From: Terriglobia bacterium
GTDB lineage: Bacteria; Acidobacteriota; Terriglobia; Terriglobales; Acidobacteriaceae
Reading direction: 5' to 3'
DNA length: 64,000 nucleotides
Assembly (NCBI GenBank): GCA_020072815.1
Contig: JAIQGE010000009.1
Location: forward strand, 120,259 to 184,258
How positions within the stretch are numbered: the stretch's first letter is position 1; each line of letters begins with the position of its first letter. The notes beneath the pieces are model-generated. The model did not search any database. It had not been told where the DNA came from and worked only from the letters and a program-made list of their open reading frames with translations. A program made the position numbers and the translations under genes. Positions 49,959 through 59,666 of the stretch are shown piece by piece.

Positions 49959-51368
49959 TCAGCCCCAAGTTTTCCGTCCTTTGATGCGTCCGCTGCGCGA
50001 GGTAAAGCCTTCGTAGTGGCGCATCACCAGTTGGGACTCAATCTGGTTCACCGTATCCATGGCCACGCCCACCACAATCAGCAATGACGTTCCGCCGAAG
50101 TAGAAAGTCACGTTCAAACCCGTGAGGATCCACTGCGGCGTGATCTGTTCAAACACCTTGCCTCCCAGCCACCAGGGCAGCTGGTTGAGATGGATACCGG
50201 CAATCATCCACTCGGGTATCAGCGAAATGAACAGCAGATACAGTCCGCCCACCAGGGTCACGCGCGTCAGCACTTCATTGATGTAGTCGCGCGTGCGGTG
50301 TCCCGGCCGGATGCCCGGGATAAACCCGCCATGCTTGCGCATGTTGTCGGCGACGTCCGCCGGGTTGAACACAATGGACACGTAGAAGTAGGCAAAGAAG
50401 ATGATGCCCGCCGCATAGAGCAAGGTATAAAGCGGCTCGCCCCACTTGAGTTGTTCCAGAATCGGGCCAAAGTATTTGTTGAGTGTCCCGCCGGTCTTGA
50501 ACGCCGGCGAGTACGTCAGCATCTGCGGAATACTCAGCAGGGACGATGCAAAGATCACCGGCATCACGCCGCCGGAATTCACGCGCAACGGCAGGTGCGT
50601 GGCTTGGCCGCCCATAATGCGTCGTCCCACCACCCGCTTGGCATACTGCACGGGAATGCGGCGCTCCGAGCGTTCCATGAATACGATGAACGCCACCACC
50701 AGCACCATCACCGCGATCAGCGCCACCATGGCGGGAATGGTGAAAGGCCCCCAAGCCCCGCCGGACGCTTTCTTGTAAAGTTCCACCACCGCGCGCGGCA
50801 GTCCCACCACAATGCCGGAGAAAATCAGCAACGACATGCCGTTGCCGATGCCGCGTTCGGTAATCTGCTCGCCCAGCCACATAATGAAGATGCTGCCGGT
50901 GGTGAGCGTGATCATGGTCATCAAAATGAACCACACGCCCGGCGTCAGCACGTAGCCCTGGCTCTGCAAGGTAAACGCGATGCCCATGCTTTGCAGCAGG
51001 GAAAGCACCAGGGTCAGATAGCGCGTCCATTGCGTGATCTTGCGCCGCCCTAGTTCGCCTTCCTTCTGCATGCGGGCCAGGGGCTCCCACACCACCGTGA
51101 GCAACTGCAGGATGATGGACGAAGTGATGTAGGGCATGATGCCCAGGGCAAAAATCGTCAGCCGGCGCAGGTTGCCGCCGCTGAACAGATCGTAAAAGCC
51201 CAGCAGTCCGCCGCCCTGGTTTTCAAACGCCTTGCTCAACGCGTCGGCATTGATGCCCGGCGTGGGAATGTGCGAGCCAAGACGGTAGACGGCCAGCATG
51301 GCCAGCGTAAACAGCACGCGCTTGCGCAGGTCCGGAACTCGAAATATATTCGCCAGTTTTTCGAACAT
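49959..51368 (-). CDS. secY: Preprotein translocase subunit SecY
   Basis: About 469 residues with ten membrane spans. SecY is the channel of the Sec translocon. Conserved features: start MFEKLANIFRVPDLRKRVLF, plug region near GFYDLFSGGNLRRLTIFALG, and the TILLWLGEQITERGIGNGMS-like segment (FIMWLGEQITERGIGNGMSL) that contributes to the lateral gate and cytosolic loop, then RRIPVQYAKRVVGRRIMGGQ and YINEVLTRVTLVGGLYLLFI. It begins one base from the rplO stop codon and ends next to adk. Confidence 0.98.
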   Translation of the reverse strand: MFEKLANIFRVPDLRKRVLFTLAMLAVYRLGSHIPTPGINADALSKAFENQGGGLLGFYDLFSGGNLRRLTIFALGIMPYITSSIILQLLTVVWEPLARMQKEGELGRRKITQWTRYLTLVLSLLQSMGIAFTLQSQGYVLTPGVWFILMTMITLTTGSIFIMWLGEQITERGIGNGMSLLIFSGIVVGLPRAVVELYKKASGGAWGPFTIPAMVALIAVMVLVVAFIVFMERSERRIPVQYAKRVVGRRIMGGQATHLPLRVNSGGVMPVIFASSLLSIPQMLTYSPAFKTGGTLNKYFGPILEQLKWGEPLYTLLYAAGIIFFAYFYVSIVFNPADVADNMRKHGGFIPGIRPGHRTRDYINEVLTRVTLVGGLYLLFISLIPEWMIAGIHLNQLPWWLGGKVFEQITPQWILTGLNVTFYFGGTSLLIVVGVAMDTVNQIESQLVMRHYEGFTSRSGRIKGRKTWG

Positions 51369-51866
51369 TTAGCTCTTCTTCTTTGTTTTCTTGGGCTCCG
51401 CCGGCGCTTCCGGCGCCGCCACTCCGCCGATCAGCTCCGCTTTGCCTCCGGCCTTGGCGATCTTCTCTCCGGCCGACTTGGAAAACTTGTGCGCGTGCAC
51501 GGTGATGGCCTTCTTCAATTCGCCGTCGCCCAGCACCTTGATGAGGTCGTTCTTGTGCGCCAGCCCGTGCTTCACCAGAAGTTCCGGGGTCACGTTGCTT
51601 TCGCCCAGTTCCACCAGCCGCTCCAGATTGATGGCCCGGTATTCCACGCGGAAGATGTTGGTGAACCCGCGCTTGGGCAAGCGGCGATGCAGCGGCATCT
51701 GGCCGCCTTCAAAACCGCGCATCATGCGCGAACCGGAACGCGATCTCTGGCCTTTGTGCCCGCGCGTGGACGTCTTGCCCATACCGCTGCCCATGCCCCG
51801 GCCCACTCGCTTCTTGTTGGCGGTGGCCCCTTTGGGCGGCCGTAATGTTGAAAGATTTGTCGGCAC
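51369..51866 (-). CDS. rplO: 50S ribosomal protein L15
   Basis: About 165 residues, with a basic N-terminus ([22 protein letters not shown]), the [20 protein letters not shown] loop, [20 protein letters not shown], and a C-terminal extension with [14 protein letters not shown]15 is a late assembly protein of the 50S subunit and stabilises 23S rRNA. Directly precedes secY (stop and start codons meet), in the usual spc order rpsE-rpmD-rplO-secY. Separated from rpmD by an octad inverted pair. Confidence 0.97.
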   Translation of the reverse strand: MPTNLSTLRPPKGATANKKRVGRGMGSGMGKTSTRGHKGQRSRSGSRMMRGFEGGQMPLHRRLPKRGFTNIFRVEYRAINLERLVELGESNVTPELLVKHGLAHKNDLIKVLGDGELKKAITVHAHKFSKSAGEKIAKAGGKAELIGGVAAPEAPAEPKKTKKKS

Positions 51867-51936
51867 TGTCAGTTTCCTTGTGTCGCAGCCGCGTTGTTCA
51901 TTCTAGTCCCGCAGCTACTCGGTTGCCCTGGTTCCA

Positions 51937-52026
51937 TTTGGTAATTGAGTAATTTTGTAATTGGGTAATTGAAAACCGAGTTGCCAACGGCAATTACCAA
52001 ATTACTAAATTACCCAATTACTCAAT
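51937..52026. repeat. Octad inverted pair between rpmD and rplO
   Basis: TTTGGTAATTGAGTAATTTT, GTAATTGGGTAATTGA (51937-51973) and CAATTACCAAATTACTAAAT, TACCCAATTACTCAATG (51991-52027), 8-bp steps. The second arm touches the rpmD stop. Confidence 0.85.
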
Positions 52027-52030
52027 GCTG

Positions 52031-52216
52031 TTAGTCCACGATCTCCACCAAATGCGGGATCTTCGCAATCATCCCCCGGATGGAAGGCGTATCTTCGCGC
52101 TCCACAACCTGGTACAGGTGGGTAAAGCCCAGTCCTTTGACCACCAGCTTGTGTTTCACCGGAGTGCATATCTTCGAACGCACGTATTTGATTTTGATCT
52201 TTTTCTTGGCTGCCAT
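52031..52216 (-). CDS. rpmD: 50S ribosomal protein L30
   Basis: 61 residues: MAAKKKIKIKYVRSKICTPV, KHKLVVKGLGFTHLYQVVER, EDTPSIRGMIAKIPHLVEIVD. L30 belongs to the 50S subunit and has the short bacterial form with the conserved KLVVKGLGFTHLYQVVE and MIAKIPHLV segments. It follows rpsE by 2 nt and is followed by rplO. The repeat arm begins right after its stop codon. Confidence 0.96.
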   Translation of the reverse strand: MAAKKKIKIKYVRSKICTPVKHKLVVKGLGFTHLYQVVEREDTPSIRGMIAKIPHLVEIVD

Positions 52217-52218
52217 GG

Positions 52219-52731
52219 TTAAAGCTCCTGCACGCTCTTGCCGCGCATGCTGGCGACTTCTTTGCGGTCGCGCAGCTGGTTGAGCGCGTTAAAAGTGGCT
52301 TTGATCACGTTGTGCGGGTTGGCCGATCCCAGTGACTTGGTCAGCACGTTCTGCACGCCCGCCGAGGTCATCACCGCGCGCACCGCGCCGCCGGCAATCA
52401 CGCCCGTGCCTTCCGGCGCCGGTTTCAGCAGCACCAGCCCGGAACCGAAACGTCCGGTCACGATGTGCGGAATGGAACTCTGCGTCAGGTTCACCTTGAT
52501 CAGTCTCTTCTTGGCTGACTCAATGCCTTTGCGGATGGCCTGCGGCACTTCCTTCGCCTTGCCGGAACCGTAGCCGACCACGCCCGCACTGGGGTCGCCC
52601 ACCACCACCAAGGCCGCGAATGACATGTTCTTGCCGCCCTTGACCACTTTGGTCACGCGGTTAATGGCAACCACCTGGTCTTTCAACTGGTAGCTGCCGG
52701 CATCGAGTCTTTTCTTGCTTGCTATCGCCAT
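52219..52731 (-). CDS. rpsE: 30S ribosomal protein S5
   Basis: About 170 residues. S5 contacts 16S rRNA near the decoding centre and influences fidelity. The double-stranded RNA-binding-like N-terminus ([40 protein letters not shown]) and the S5 C-domain ([40 protein letters not shown]) are clear. Its start follows the stop of rplR by one base pair or less, showing tight coupling. Confidence 0.98.
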   Translation of the reverse strand: MAIASKKRLDAGSYQLKDQVVAINRVTKVVKGGKNMSFAALVVVGDPSAGVVGYGSGKAKEVPQAIRKGIESAKKRLIKVNLTQSSIPHIVTGRFGSGLVLLKPAPEGTGVIAGGAVRAVMTSAGVQNVLTKSLGSANPHNVIKATFNALNQLRDRKEVASMRGKSVQEL

Positions 52732-53100
52732 TTAGAACTCCAACCCTGCTTCGCGCGCCGCATCGGCCAGCGCTTTGATTCGTCCGTGATACAAGTAACC
52801 GCCGCGGTCAAAGACCACCTTCTTGATGCCCTTTTCCTTGGCGCGTTCGGCAATGGTTTTGCCGACTGCCTTTGCGCTGGCCAGGTTGCCGCCGGTGCGC
52901 TTCTCGCCCTTCTTGCGCCCCTGCACCGTGCTGGCGGCCACCATCGTCTGGCCGCTCTGGTCGTCAATCACTTGCGCGTAAATATGGTTCAGCGAGCGGT
53001 ACACGTTCAGCCGCGGACGCTCCGGCGACCCGCTCAGCCTCTGCCGCATACGGCCATGGATCCGCCGCCTGGTTTTGTCTTTCGAACTATTCGGAATCAT
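52732..53100 (-). CDS. rplR: 50S ribosomal protein L18
   Basis: About 122 residues. L18 binds 5S rRNA. Conserved parts: [75 protein letters not shown] and [11 protein letters not shown]. The length and these segments match the bacterial family, and the N-terminal basic extension is of normal size. It lies between rplF and rpsE in the spc operon, directly adjacent to rpsE; a 228-bp repeat-containing gap separates it from rplF. Confidence 0.98.
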   Translation of the reverse strand: MIPNSSKDKTRRRIHGRMRQRLSGSPERPRLNVYRSLNHIYAQVIDDQSGQTMVAASTVQGRKKGEKRTGGNLASAKAVGKTIAERAKEKGIKKVVFDRGGYLYHGRIKALADAAREAGLEF

Positions 53101-53166
53101 CTTCTTAGCCTTTGCTTCGTAGAGTCGATACGCTCCACGATCAAATACGTTTCACGTAAACTTTCA

Positions 53167-53262
53167 CAATTCGGCAATCGGGTAATTTGAAATTGGTAAT
53201 TGAAGAGCTCGAATCCACCGGCTTTCAATTTACCCAATTACCAAATTACTCACTTACCAATT
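53167..53262. repeat. Octad inverted pair between rplF and rplR
   Basis: CAATTCGGCAATCGGGTAAT, TTGAAATTGGTAATTGAAG (53167-53205) and TTTCAATTTACCCAATTACC, AAATTACTCACTTACCAATT (53223-53262). Flanked at 53270-53290 by a GATCCTTCGCGCTTCGCGCT block of another dispersed family. Confidence 0.8.
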
Positions 53263-53328
53263 CTCCGGGATCCTTCGCGCTTCGCGCTCAGGATAATCGC
53301 TGCGGGCTCAGACGCCCGCAAAACGCGA

Positions 53329-53868
53329 TCACTTCGCTCCGGTCTTGCCAACCTTCTTCTTCAGCCGCTCGCCCGCATAGCGAATGCCCTTCTGCTTGTA
53401 AGGGTCCGGCGGACGCAGGGACCGCATTTCCGCCGCGGCCTGACCTACCTTCTGGCGGTCAATCCCGCTGACCGTCAGTTTGGTCTGCTTGGGGTCCAGC
53501 GCCGCGGTAATGCCGGTCGGCAGCGGATACTCAATGGGATGCGAATACCCCAGCGTGAACACCACGGTGTTCTTGCCCTTGAGCTCCGCGCGATACCCAA
53601 TGCCCACAATCTCCAGTTCCTTGGTCCAGCCCTTGGTCACGCCTTCCACCGCGTTGTTCACCAGGGCGCGCGCCAGCCCGTGCACGGCCGCGTGCTCGTC
53701 ATTGTCGCGGACCACCTGAATGTTCCCGTCGGCCTGCTGCAACTTCACGCCCACCGGCAGGTGCGTCTGCACCTGGCCCTTGGGGCCGTTGACGATCACC
53801 GTGTTGCCCTTCACTTCAAACTTCACTCCCTGAGGGAGCGGGATCGGCTTTTTTCCGATTCGAGACAT
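53329..53868 (-). CDS. rplF: 50S ribosomal protein L6
   Basis: About 179 residues from the ATG at 53868 ([20 protein letters not shown]); the longer frame to 53949 lacks family similarity and lies in a repeat. L6 lies near the GTPase-associated centre of the 50S subunit. Family features: [40 protein letters not shown], and the conserved end [21 protein letters not shown]. In the spc order after rpsH. Confidence 0.97.
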   Translation of the reverse strand: MSRIGKKPIPLPQGVKFEVKGNTVIVNGPKGQVQTHLPVGVKLQQADGNIQVVRDNDEHAAVHGLARALVNNAVEGVTKGWTKELEIVGIGYRAELKGKNTVVFTLGYSHPIEYPLPTGITAALDPKQTKLTVSGIDRQKVGQAAAEMRSLRPPDPYKQKGIRYAGERLKKKVGKTGAK

Positions 53869-53932
53869 TGCTTGTAGTCCTTCTCTCTTTAGCGAGTCCT
53901 TCAAGCCGCTTGCCGGCCGAATTCCACGCTGG

Positions 53933-54012
53933 TTACCAGCGGCTAGCAACTAGCGGCTAGCTTCTAGCCAAATCTGCTTCTCTCCAGCGGCTAGCTGCTA
54001 GTGGCTAGTCGC
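53933..54012. repeat. Heptad tracts between rpsH and rplF
   Basis: CAGCGGCTAGCAACTAGCGG, CTAGCTTCTAGCC (53938-53970) and CCAGCGGCTAGCTGCTAGTG, GCTAGTCGC (53985-54013), CTAGC units every 7 bp. They sit between the rpsH stop and the rplF start. Confidence 0.85.
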
Positions 54013-54034
54013 TTGGTAACTGCGCTTCGCGCAG

Positions 54035-54433
54035 CTACCATACTTCGCACAACAGTTCGCCGCCCACGCCTTCTTTGCGCGCTTTGCGGCCGGTCATCAC
54101 GCCTTTCGGCGTAGTGAGGATGTTGATCCCCAGCCCGCCCAGCACGCGGGGAATATCGTTGCGGCCCACGTACACGCGGCAACCCGGCCGCGAGATGCGC
54201 TGCAGGTTGGAGATGGCGGCGGCATTGTCCGGACCGTACTTCAAGTAGATCCGCAGGACCTTGCGGCCGTCTTCTTCCGTCGCCTTGAAATTGGCGATGT
54301 AGCCTTCTTCCTTCAAAATGCGCGCGATCTCCAGCTTGAGCTTGGAGGAGGGCACATCTAGCTTCTGGTGCCGCGCGCCCAGTGAATTGCGGATGCGCGC
54401 CAGCAAATCTGCGACCGGATCGGTCAAACTCAT
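54035..54433 (-). CDS. rpsH: 30S ribosomal protein S8
   Basis: About 132 residues. S8 binds the central domain of 16S rRNA and in many bacteria regulates the spc operon by binding its own mRNA. Start MSLTDPVADLLARIRNSLGA; then RHQKLDVPSSKLKLEIARIL, EEGYIANFKATEEDGRKVLR, and the ending RKEGVGGELLCEVW with GGVMTGRKARKEGVG-like core. Length is normal. It sits between rpsN and rplF. Confidence 0.98.
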   Translation of the reverse strand: MSLTDPVADLLARIRNSLGARHQKLDVPSSKLKLEIARILKEEGYIANFKATEEDGRKVLRIYLKYGPDNAAAISNLQRISRPGCRVYVGRNDIPRVLGGLGINILTTPKGVMTGRKARKEGVGGELLCEVW

Positions 54434-54509
54434 CTTCGTTCATCTCCTCTTATCGTCACCCGTTCGTCCCCCGGCCTGCCGGGGGAAACCTGCGGTGACG
54501 TGAAACCCA

Positions 54510-54601
54510 GCAATTAGCAGTTAGCCATTAGCCTGATCTTCGTGGAACCTGGCACCTTGCATAACCTGAGCGCGAACTAGCCAATTGCCAATTGCTATTA
54601 C
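54510..54601. repeat. Heptad pair between rpsN and rpsH
   Basis: CAGCAATTAGCAGTTAGCCA, TTAGCC (54508-54533) and CTAGCCAATTGCCAATTGCT, AT (54577-54598). The second tract includes the rpsN stop codon. Confidence 0.8.
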
Positions 54602-54783
54602 CAACTCGACTTCGAAACCCCGGGAATCTCGCCCTTCAGCGCCAGACCGCGGAAGCACAAGCGGCACAGTCCGAACTTGCGCAGGAAAGCCCGCGGCCGC
54701 CCGCAAATCGAACAGCGGTTGCGGTGCTGCGTGGAGAACTTGGGTTTCTTGTTCGTCTTGGCGATCTTTGCTGTTGTAGCCAT
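54598..54783 (-). CDS. rpsN: 30S ribosomal protein S14, type Z (zinc)
   Basis: 61 residues from the ATG at 54783: [62 protein letters not shown]24, C27, C40 and C43 form the zinc site of the short S14 (S14p/S29e, rpsZ type) that holds the 30S head. It lies between rplE and rpsH, as usual in the spc operon. The TGGTAATAG end shows that the periodic repeat supplies the stop codon. Confidence 0.97.
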   Translation of the reverse strand: MATTAKIAKTNKKPKFSTQHRNRCSICGRPRAFLRKFGLCRLCFRGLALKGEIPGVSKSSW

Positions 54784-54791
54784 CTTGTCCT

Positions 54792-54988
54792 TATTAGCAA
54801 TTAGCATTCAGCAATTGGCAATTAGCTAAAGCCTCTTTTCATTGAGGGCCCTGCAAAGCTGCCGGTTGCGTATTGCCGATTGCCTCCTTCTTCAAATTCA
54901 AACCAGACTGCACGTGGGCCAGATTCCAGACTGCTTCTTTGCCACCACGCTTGAGCTAGTTGCTAATTGCTAATTGCTAGCTGCTAGC
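54792..54988. repeat. Heptad pair between rplE and rpsN
   Basis: TTAGCAATTAGCATTCAGCA, ATTGGCAATTAGCTAA (54793-54828) and CTAGTTGCTAATTGCTAATT, GCTAGCTGCTAGCTGGC (54955-54992). The latter contains the rplE stop and last codons (Val-Ala-Ser-stop). Confidence 0.85.
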
Positions 54989-55553
54989 TGGCAACTCCTG
55001 TTGCCCGGAACGGCATTCCCATATGTTTCAGCAGGGCCAGCGCCTGGTTGTCATCGCGGGCCGTGGTGACAATGGTCACGTTCATGCCTTTCAGCTTGTC
55101 CACCTTGGCGTAATCAATTTCCGGAAAGATTAACTGGTCGCGCAGTCCCAGCGTGTAATTGCCGCGGCCGTCAAACGACTTGGTGGAAACGCCGCGGAAG
55201 TCGCGCACGCGGGGCAGCGCGATGTTGATCAGCCGGTCCATAAATTCGTACATGCGGTCGCCGCGCAAGGTCACCATGGCGCCAATGGACATGCCTTCAC
55301 GCACCTTAAACGCCGCAATGGACTTCTTGGCCTTGGTCACCACCGGCTTCTGCCCGGTGATTTCGCCCAGGTCGCGCACCAGCGGGTCCAGCATCTTGGT
55401 GTTCTGCGTGGCCTCGCCCACACCCATATTCACCACGACCTTGTGCAGCCGCGGCACGGCCATGGGGTTCTTCAATCCCAGTTCCTTGGCCAGCGCCGGA
55501 GCAATTTCCTTTTGAAACTTTTCTCTCAGCCGTGCTGTCGTTTTCGTCGCCAT
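54984..55553 (-). CDS. rplE: 50S ribosomal protein L5
   Basis: About 189 residues. L5 binds 5S rRNA in the central protuberance. Conserved: [80 protein letters not shown] and [20 protein letters not shown], then [20 protein letters not shown]. The last residues (VAS) are encoded inside the following heptad tract. It lies between rplX and rpsN. Confidence 0.98.
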   Translation of the reverse strand: MATKTTARLREKFQKEIAPALAKELGLKNPMAVPRLHKVVVNMGVGEATQNTKMLDPLVRDLGEITGQKPVVTKAKKSIAAFKVREGMSIGAMVTLRGDRMYEFMDRLINIALPRVRDFRGVSTKSFDGRGNYTLGLRDQLIFPEIDYAKVDKLKGMNVTIVTTARDDNQALALLKHMGMPFRATGVAS

Positions 55554-55616
55554 TGCTTTTTTGTTCTGCCTTTCTCACGGTTTCCGGGTTTACGGGTTCG
55601 TGAGTGTTGCCGGAAG

Positions 55617-55757
55617 CCGTTAGCTACTAGCCACAAGCTTCTAGCCTTAATTCTTGAAAACTTGACCTTTCTTCAATCAACCAGCAGCGCAAATTAATCG
55701 CGATGCCGTTATTGCCGCTTTTTCCTAGCAGCTAGCGCCTAGCCGCTAGCAGCTACT
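55617..55757. repeat. Heptad tracts between rplX and rplE
   Basis: GTTAGCTACTAGCCACAAGC, TTCTAGCC (55619-55646) and CTAGCAGCTAGCGCCTAGCC, GCTAGCAGCTAC (55726-55757). The second includes the rplX stop codon. Confidence 0.85.
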
Positions 55758-56082
55758 TGGTTTTGTCCAGCGTCGCGTCGCAGCGCTTGCAGACCCGAAC
55801 TCTTTTGCTGCCGTCCATGCGATGTCCCACGCGCGACGGCCCGCAGCTGGGGCAAACCACCATCACGTTGGAAATCGAGATGGGCGATTCCTGCTCGGCG
55901 ATGCCGCCCTTGATGTTGCGCTGCGGATTCGGCCGGACGTTCTTTTTCACCATCATCACGTGCTCTACCAGGACTTTTCTTTCGTCCGGAAACACGCCCA
56001 GCACGCGGCCTTGTTTGCCCTTGTCGCGCCCGGTGATTACCTTCACCTGGTCGTTGCGCTTGATGTCAATTCTTGTATGCAT
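55753..56082 (-). CDS. rplX: 50S ribosomal protein L24
   Basis: About 109 residues. L24 initiates assembly of the 50S subunit and lies near the exit tunnel. KOW-like start TRIDIKRNDQVKVITGRDKG, then KQGRVLGVFPDERKVLVEHV, MMVKKNVRPNPQRNIKGGIA, and the family end CPSCGPSRVGHRMDGSKRVR, VCKRCDATLDKTK with two Cys pairs that may bind zinc in this variant. Located between rplN and rplE. Confidence 0.97.
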   Translation of the reverse strand: MHTRIDIKRNDQVKVITGRDKGKQGRVLGVFPDERKVLVEHVMMVKKNVRPNPQRNIKGGIAEQESPISISNVMVVCPSCGPSRVGHRMDGSKRVRVCKRCDATLDKTK

Positions 56083-56159
56083 GTTTTACCCTTCAACTCG
56101 TCCGCTGGCGTGCTCGCCTGCCTTCCATTTCTCCAAGTCCCTCTTATCAGCGCCCTCTC

Positions 56160-56531
56160 TTACAGAACTTCAGGCGCCAGAGAGACAATCTTCAAAAACT
56201 TCTTCTCGCGCAGTTCGCGGGCCACCGGACCGAAAACGCGCGTTCCGCGCGGCTCGCCCGTATCGTCAATCAGCACGGCGGCGTTCTGGTCAAAGCGGAT
56301 ATAGGTGCCGTCGCGGCGGCGATGCTCCTTGCGCTGGCGTACGATCACGCACTTGACCACCGTGCCCTTCTTGACGGCACCGTCCGGCGAGGCTTCCTTC
56401 ACCGCCGCGGTGACCACGTCGCCCAGGCTGGCGTTCAAGCCGGTGTGCCCGCCCAGCGGCAGAATCATCTGCAGGCGGCGCGCGCCGCTGTTATCGGCCA
56501 CGTCCAAAATACTTCTCATCATGACTGCCAT
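56160..56531 (-). CDS. rplN: 50S ribosomal protein L14
   Basis: 123 residues from ATG at 56531 ([20 protein letters not shown]), the usual length; TTG 6 nt upstream is an alternative. L14 binds at the subunit interface of the 50S. Motifs: [80 protein letters not shown], and [20 protein letters not shown]. Lies between rpsQ and rplX with a normal gap to rplX. Confidence 0.97.
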   Translation of the reverse strand: MAVMMRSILDVADNSGARRLQMILPLGGHTGLNASLGDVVTAAVKEASPDGAVKKGTVVKCVIVRQRKEHRRRDGTYIRFDQNAAVLIDDTGEPRGTRVFGPVARELREKKFLKIVSLAPEVL

Positions 56532-56595
56532 ATTCAATTCCCCGTTTCCAGGAGAGCGACGAAACCTCTGCCGATCTCATCCCTCTGAAATTCTC

Positions 56596-56736
56596 GTCGA
56601 GCCATTAGCTCTTGGCCGTTGGCTTTTAGCCCTTAGCCCTTGCCTCTTGACTAGTGGCCCTTGATCCCACACTCGCTGTCCCAGAAGACAACGGCTAGTT
56701 GCTAGTTGCTAGCTGCTAGCTGCTAGCTGCTAGCTA
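56596..56736. repeat. Heptad tracts between rpsQ and rplN
   Basis: GCCATTAGCTCTTGGCCGTT, GGCTTTTAGCCCTTAGCCCT, TGCC (56601-56644) and CTAGTTGCTAGTTGCTAGCT, then GCTAGCTGCTAGCTGCTAGC, TAC (56694-56736), the longest perfect heptad run in the window. The latter supplies the final Val-Ala-Ser-Ser-stop of rpsQ. Confidence 0.9.
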
Positions 56737-57031
56737 CTTCCTCGCCCGCCACCAGCTTGGCCCGCTGGATGATGTTCTTCAGCTTCCAGCGCTTCAAGCG
56801 CGACATGGGCCGCGTCTCTTCAATCTCCACCGTGTCGCCCACCCGCGCCGTGTTCTGCTCGTCATGCGCGTAAAACTTCTTGGCCTTGGCGACCACGCGG
56901 CGGTACAGGGGATGCGCCTTCTTCATGATCACCTGGACCACAATGGTCTTGTTCATCTTGTTGGACACGACCAAGCCGATCTTGGTGGCGCGACGGCCCG
57001 GCTTCTTGGTTGCGGCTGCTGTCTCTGCCAT
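56723..57031 (-). CDS. rpsQ: 30S ribosomal protein S17
   Basis: About 102 residues. S17 is an early 30S assembly protein with an OB fold. Start MAETAAATKKPGRRATKIGL with an Ala-rich lead; then VVSNKMNKTIVVQVIMKKAH, PLYRRVVAKAKKFYAHDEQN, TARVGDTVEIEETRPMSRLK, RWKLKNIIQRAKLVAGEEVAS. The gene overlaps rpmC by one base (TAATG), and its last four residues come from the repeat. Order rpmC-rpsQ-rplN is standard. Confidence 0.97.
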   Translation of the reverse strand: MAETAAATKKPGRRATKIGLVVSNKMNKTIVVQVIMKKAHPLYRRVVAKAKKFYAHDEQNTARVGDTVEIEETRPMSRLKRWKLKNIIQRAKLVAGEEVASS

Positions 57032-57381
57032 TACTTCTTCCTCGCTTTAGCTGCGGGCTTCGCGGCTTTGCTTTTGCTTGCGGACTTGGCCGCGGCTTTC
57101 GCTTTGGTCTTGGCCGAGGCCGCCACCGCGGGTGCGGTCTCCGCCGCCGCTGCCGGCGACGCCTTGGCGACCGCATGATGCGCGTGCGTCACACCCAGTT
57201 GCTTTTCCCGAACCAGCGTCTTGATGCGGGCCACGTCCTTGCGCAACCCGCGAATCTTCTTCAGACTCTCGGTCTGCCCCATCTTGAGCTGGAACTTCAA
57301 GCGGAAAAGCTGGTCGTTCAGCTCCCGCTGCTGGTGCTGCATCTCGGCGTCGGTCAAATTCCTGAGTTTGTCTGCATCCAT
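57031..57381 (-). CDS. rpmC: 50S ribosomal protein L29 with Ala/Lys-rich tail
   Basis: About 116 residues, where 60-75 is usual. The family part, MDADKLRNLTDAEMQHQQRE, LNDQLFRLKFQLKMGQTESL, KKIRGLRKDVARIKTLVREK, is followed by a tail of about 45 residues rich in Ala and Lys (AVAKASPAAAAETAPAVAAS, AKTKAKAAAKSASKSKAAK). L29 lies near the exit tunnel and docks trigger factor and SRP in the neighbourhood. Similar basic tails occur on several proteins in this cluster. Confidence 0.95.
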   Translation of the reverse strand: MDADKLRNLTDAEMQHQQRELNDQLFRLKFQLKMGQTESLKKIRGLRKDVARIKTLVREKQLGVTHAHHAVAKASPAAAAETAPAVAASAKTKAKAAAKSASKSKAAKPAAKARKK

Positions 57382-57456
57382 AAAAGTTCTTCTCGTTGTT
57401 CCTTAGGGCCCCACAATCCCTTCGATTTCGCTTAGGGTGCTGCGCCCTCTTGCTCT

Positions 57457-57492
57457 GGCTAGTTGCTAAGTGCCAATTGCTAATTGCTGTTC
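57457..57492. repeat. Heptad tract between rplP and rpmC
   Basis: GGCTAGTTGCTAAGTGCCAA, TTGCTAATTGCTG (57458-57490), next to the rplP stop codon. Confidence 0.8.
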
Positions 57493-57909
<417 letters not shown>

Positions 57910-57930
57910 GATGTCAATTCCTTCTATACC

Positions 57931-58050
57931 GCTAAAGGCTCACTTTCAGCCTTTAGCACTTGGCCATTAGCCTTAAGCCCCCTGCACCCTGTGGCCCTCT
58001 TCGACCATCGATCAATCGCTCAAGGCTAAGTGCTAATGGCTAAAGGCTGC
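57931..58050. repeat. Heptad inverted pair between rpsC and rplP
   Basis: GCTAAAGGCTCACTTTCAGC, CTTTAGCACTTGGCCATTAG, CC (57933-57974) and GCTCAAGGCTAAGTGCTAAT, GGCTAAAGGCTGC (58019-58051). The GGCTAAA/TTTAGCC units pair across the gap. Confidence 0.85.
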
Positions 58051-58054
58051 TTTC

Positions 58055-58723
58055 CTAGAATGCTCCCGCCCCCGCGCGTTCCGGCTGGCGCTTCTTCTGC
58101 GGCAGAATATCGCCGCGATAGATCCATACCTTCACGCCGATCACGCCGTACGTCGTGCGGGCTTCCGAGAATCCATAGTCAATGTCCGCGCGCAGGGTAT
58201 GCAGCGGCAAACGGCCCTGCAAGTACCATTCCGAACGCGCGATTTCATTGCCGTTCAGCCGTCCCGACACGCGGACCTTGATGCCTTTGCAGCCGAAGCG
58301 CAGCGCCGAATCCACGCTCTTGCGCATCGCCCGGCGGAAGCCCACGCGCTTTTCCAGTTGCAGCGCGATGGATTCGGACACCAGTTGCGCGTCCAGTTCC
58401 GGCTTGTGCACTTCCTGGATGTCAATGAACACGTCGCGCGCCGTCCGCTTCTGCAGCTCCAGCTTGAGCTTGTCAATCTCCGCGCCTTTGCGGCCGATGA
58501 TGATTCCCGGACGCGCCGTGCGGATGATGATGCGCAGCTTGTTGCCCGGACGCTCAATCTCCACCGAGCTCACGCCCGCGGACTTGAGCTTTTCCCGCAG
58601 CTCGTCCTTCAGCTTCACGTCTTCCAGCAGCAGCTTGTCGTAATCCCGCTCCACGAACCAGCGCGACCGCCAGGGTTTGGTGTATCCCAGGCGAAATCCG
58701 TATGGATGGACCTTCTGTCCCAT
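58055..58723 (-). CDS. rpsC: 30S ribosomal protein S3
   Basis: About 222 residues. S3 forms part of the mRNA entry helicase site of the 30S. Conserved: [40 protein letters not shown] (KH domain), [40 protein letters not shown], and [19 protein letters not shown]. Length is typical. It sits between rplV and rplP. Confidence 0.98.
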   Translation of the reverse strand: MGQKVHPYGFRLGYTKPWRSRWFVERDYDKLLLEDVKLKDELREKLKSAGVSSVEIERPGNKLRIIIRTARPGIIIGRKGAEIDKLKLELQKRTARDVFIDIQEVHKPELDAQLVSESIALQLEKRVGFRRAMRKSVDSALRFGCKGIKVRVSGRLNGNEIARSEWYLQGRLPLHTLRADIDYGFSEARTTYGVIGVKVWIYRGDILPQKKRQPERAGAGAF

Positions 58724-58814
58724 TTTGTTCCTCTTGGTAGAGAAGCTGTTGCCAGCTTCTCTTCTGCAAACATTTCTTTCTTGCGACGCTGCCGGGCAAC
58801 GCCGCCTGCTAAAC

Positions 58815-59300
58815 CTATTTCTTGGCGACAGCCTTCTTGCCCGCCGTCTTTTTCTTGGCGACCGTCTTGGCCTTCTTCTTGGCCGGAGCTGCCTTGGGCG
58901 CGGCGGCTTCGTCTTCGCCCACTACCGTGGCCATTCCTTCGCGGTCAGTCCCGCCTTTTTCCGCCAGCACCACTTCCATGTGCGACATGCGGCGCTGGTA
59001 GCGGTACGCGCGGCCCATCGGCGCCGGACGGATGCGCTTCATGCGCGGCCCGTCATTGGCGATGGCCACTTTCACGTACAGCCGGTCCACGTCCACGTCC
59101 AGGCCTTTTTCGCCGCTCAGGTGGTTGGCGTTCTCCACCGCCGAGCGCACCAGCTGGAAAATGGCCGGGGCAATCCGCTTCTTGGTGAACTGCAGCGTGG
59201 TTAGCGCGTCTTCCACGCGCTTGCCTTTGATCAGGTCCAGCACCAGCCGCGCCTTCTGCGGAGAAACCCGGGTGAAACTCGCTTTTGCTTTGAATTCCAT
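58815..59300 (-). CDS. rplV: 50S ribosomal protein L22 with Ala/Lys-rich tail
   Basis: About 161 residues; the normal part of about 115 ends at [20 protein letters not shown], and a tail of about 45 residues with [19 protein letters not shown] follows. L22 lines the nascent-chain tunnel. Family motifs: [80 protein letters not shown]. It follows rpsS by 9 bp. Confidence 0.97.
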   Translation of the reverse strand: MEFKAKASFTRVSPQKARLVLDLIKGKRVEDALTTLQFTKKRIAPAIFQLVRSAVENANHLSGEKGLDVDVDRLYVKVAIANDGPRMKRIRPAPMGRAYRYQRRMSHMEVVLAEKGGTDREGMATVVGEDEAAAPKAAPAKKKAKTVAKKKTAGKKAVAKK

Positions 59301-59309
59301 ATGTCGTCC

Positions 59310-59666
59310 CTATGCCTTTGGCGCCGCTGGAGCTGCTGCCGGAGCCGCCGGAGCGATGGCCCCCGGGCCTCCGGGAATGCCGGCCGGCTTGGCCACAACT
59401 TCGGCCGCCTTCATCGAGTGCCCTTTAAACTGCCGCGTCTGCGAGAACTCGCCCAGCTTGTGTCCCACCATGTTTTCCGTCACGTACACGGGAATGAACT
59501 TCTTGCCGTTGTGCACGGCCAGGGTGTGTCCCACCATCTCCGGCGAAATCGTGGACCGCCGCGACCATGTGCGAATGACTTTTTTGTCATTCTTGGCGTT
59601 CATGTCCTCGATCTTCTTCAGCAGGTGGCCGTCAATAAACGGCCCTTTCTTTAATGAACGTGCCAT
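59310..59666 (-). CDS. rpsS: 30S ribosomal protein S19, extended
   Basis: About 118 residues against about 93 typical. Conserved: [76 protein letters not shown] tail of about 25 Ala/Pro/Gly residues ([17 protein letters not shown]) is added. S19 lies in the 30S head and contacts tRNA. Overlaps rplB by one base (TAATG). Confidence 0.97.
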   Translation of the reverse strand: MARSLKKGPFIDGHLLKKIEDMNAKNDKKVIRTWSRRSTISPEMVGHTLAVHNGKKFIPVYVTENMVGHKLGEFSQTRQFKGHSMKAAEVVAKPAGIPGGPGAIAPAAPAAAPAAPKA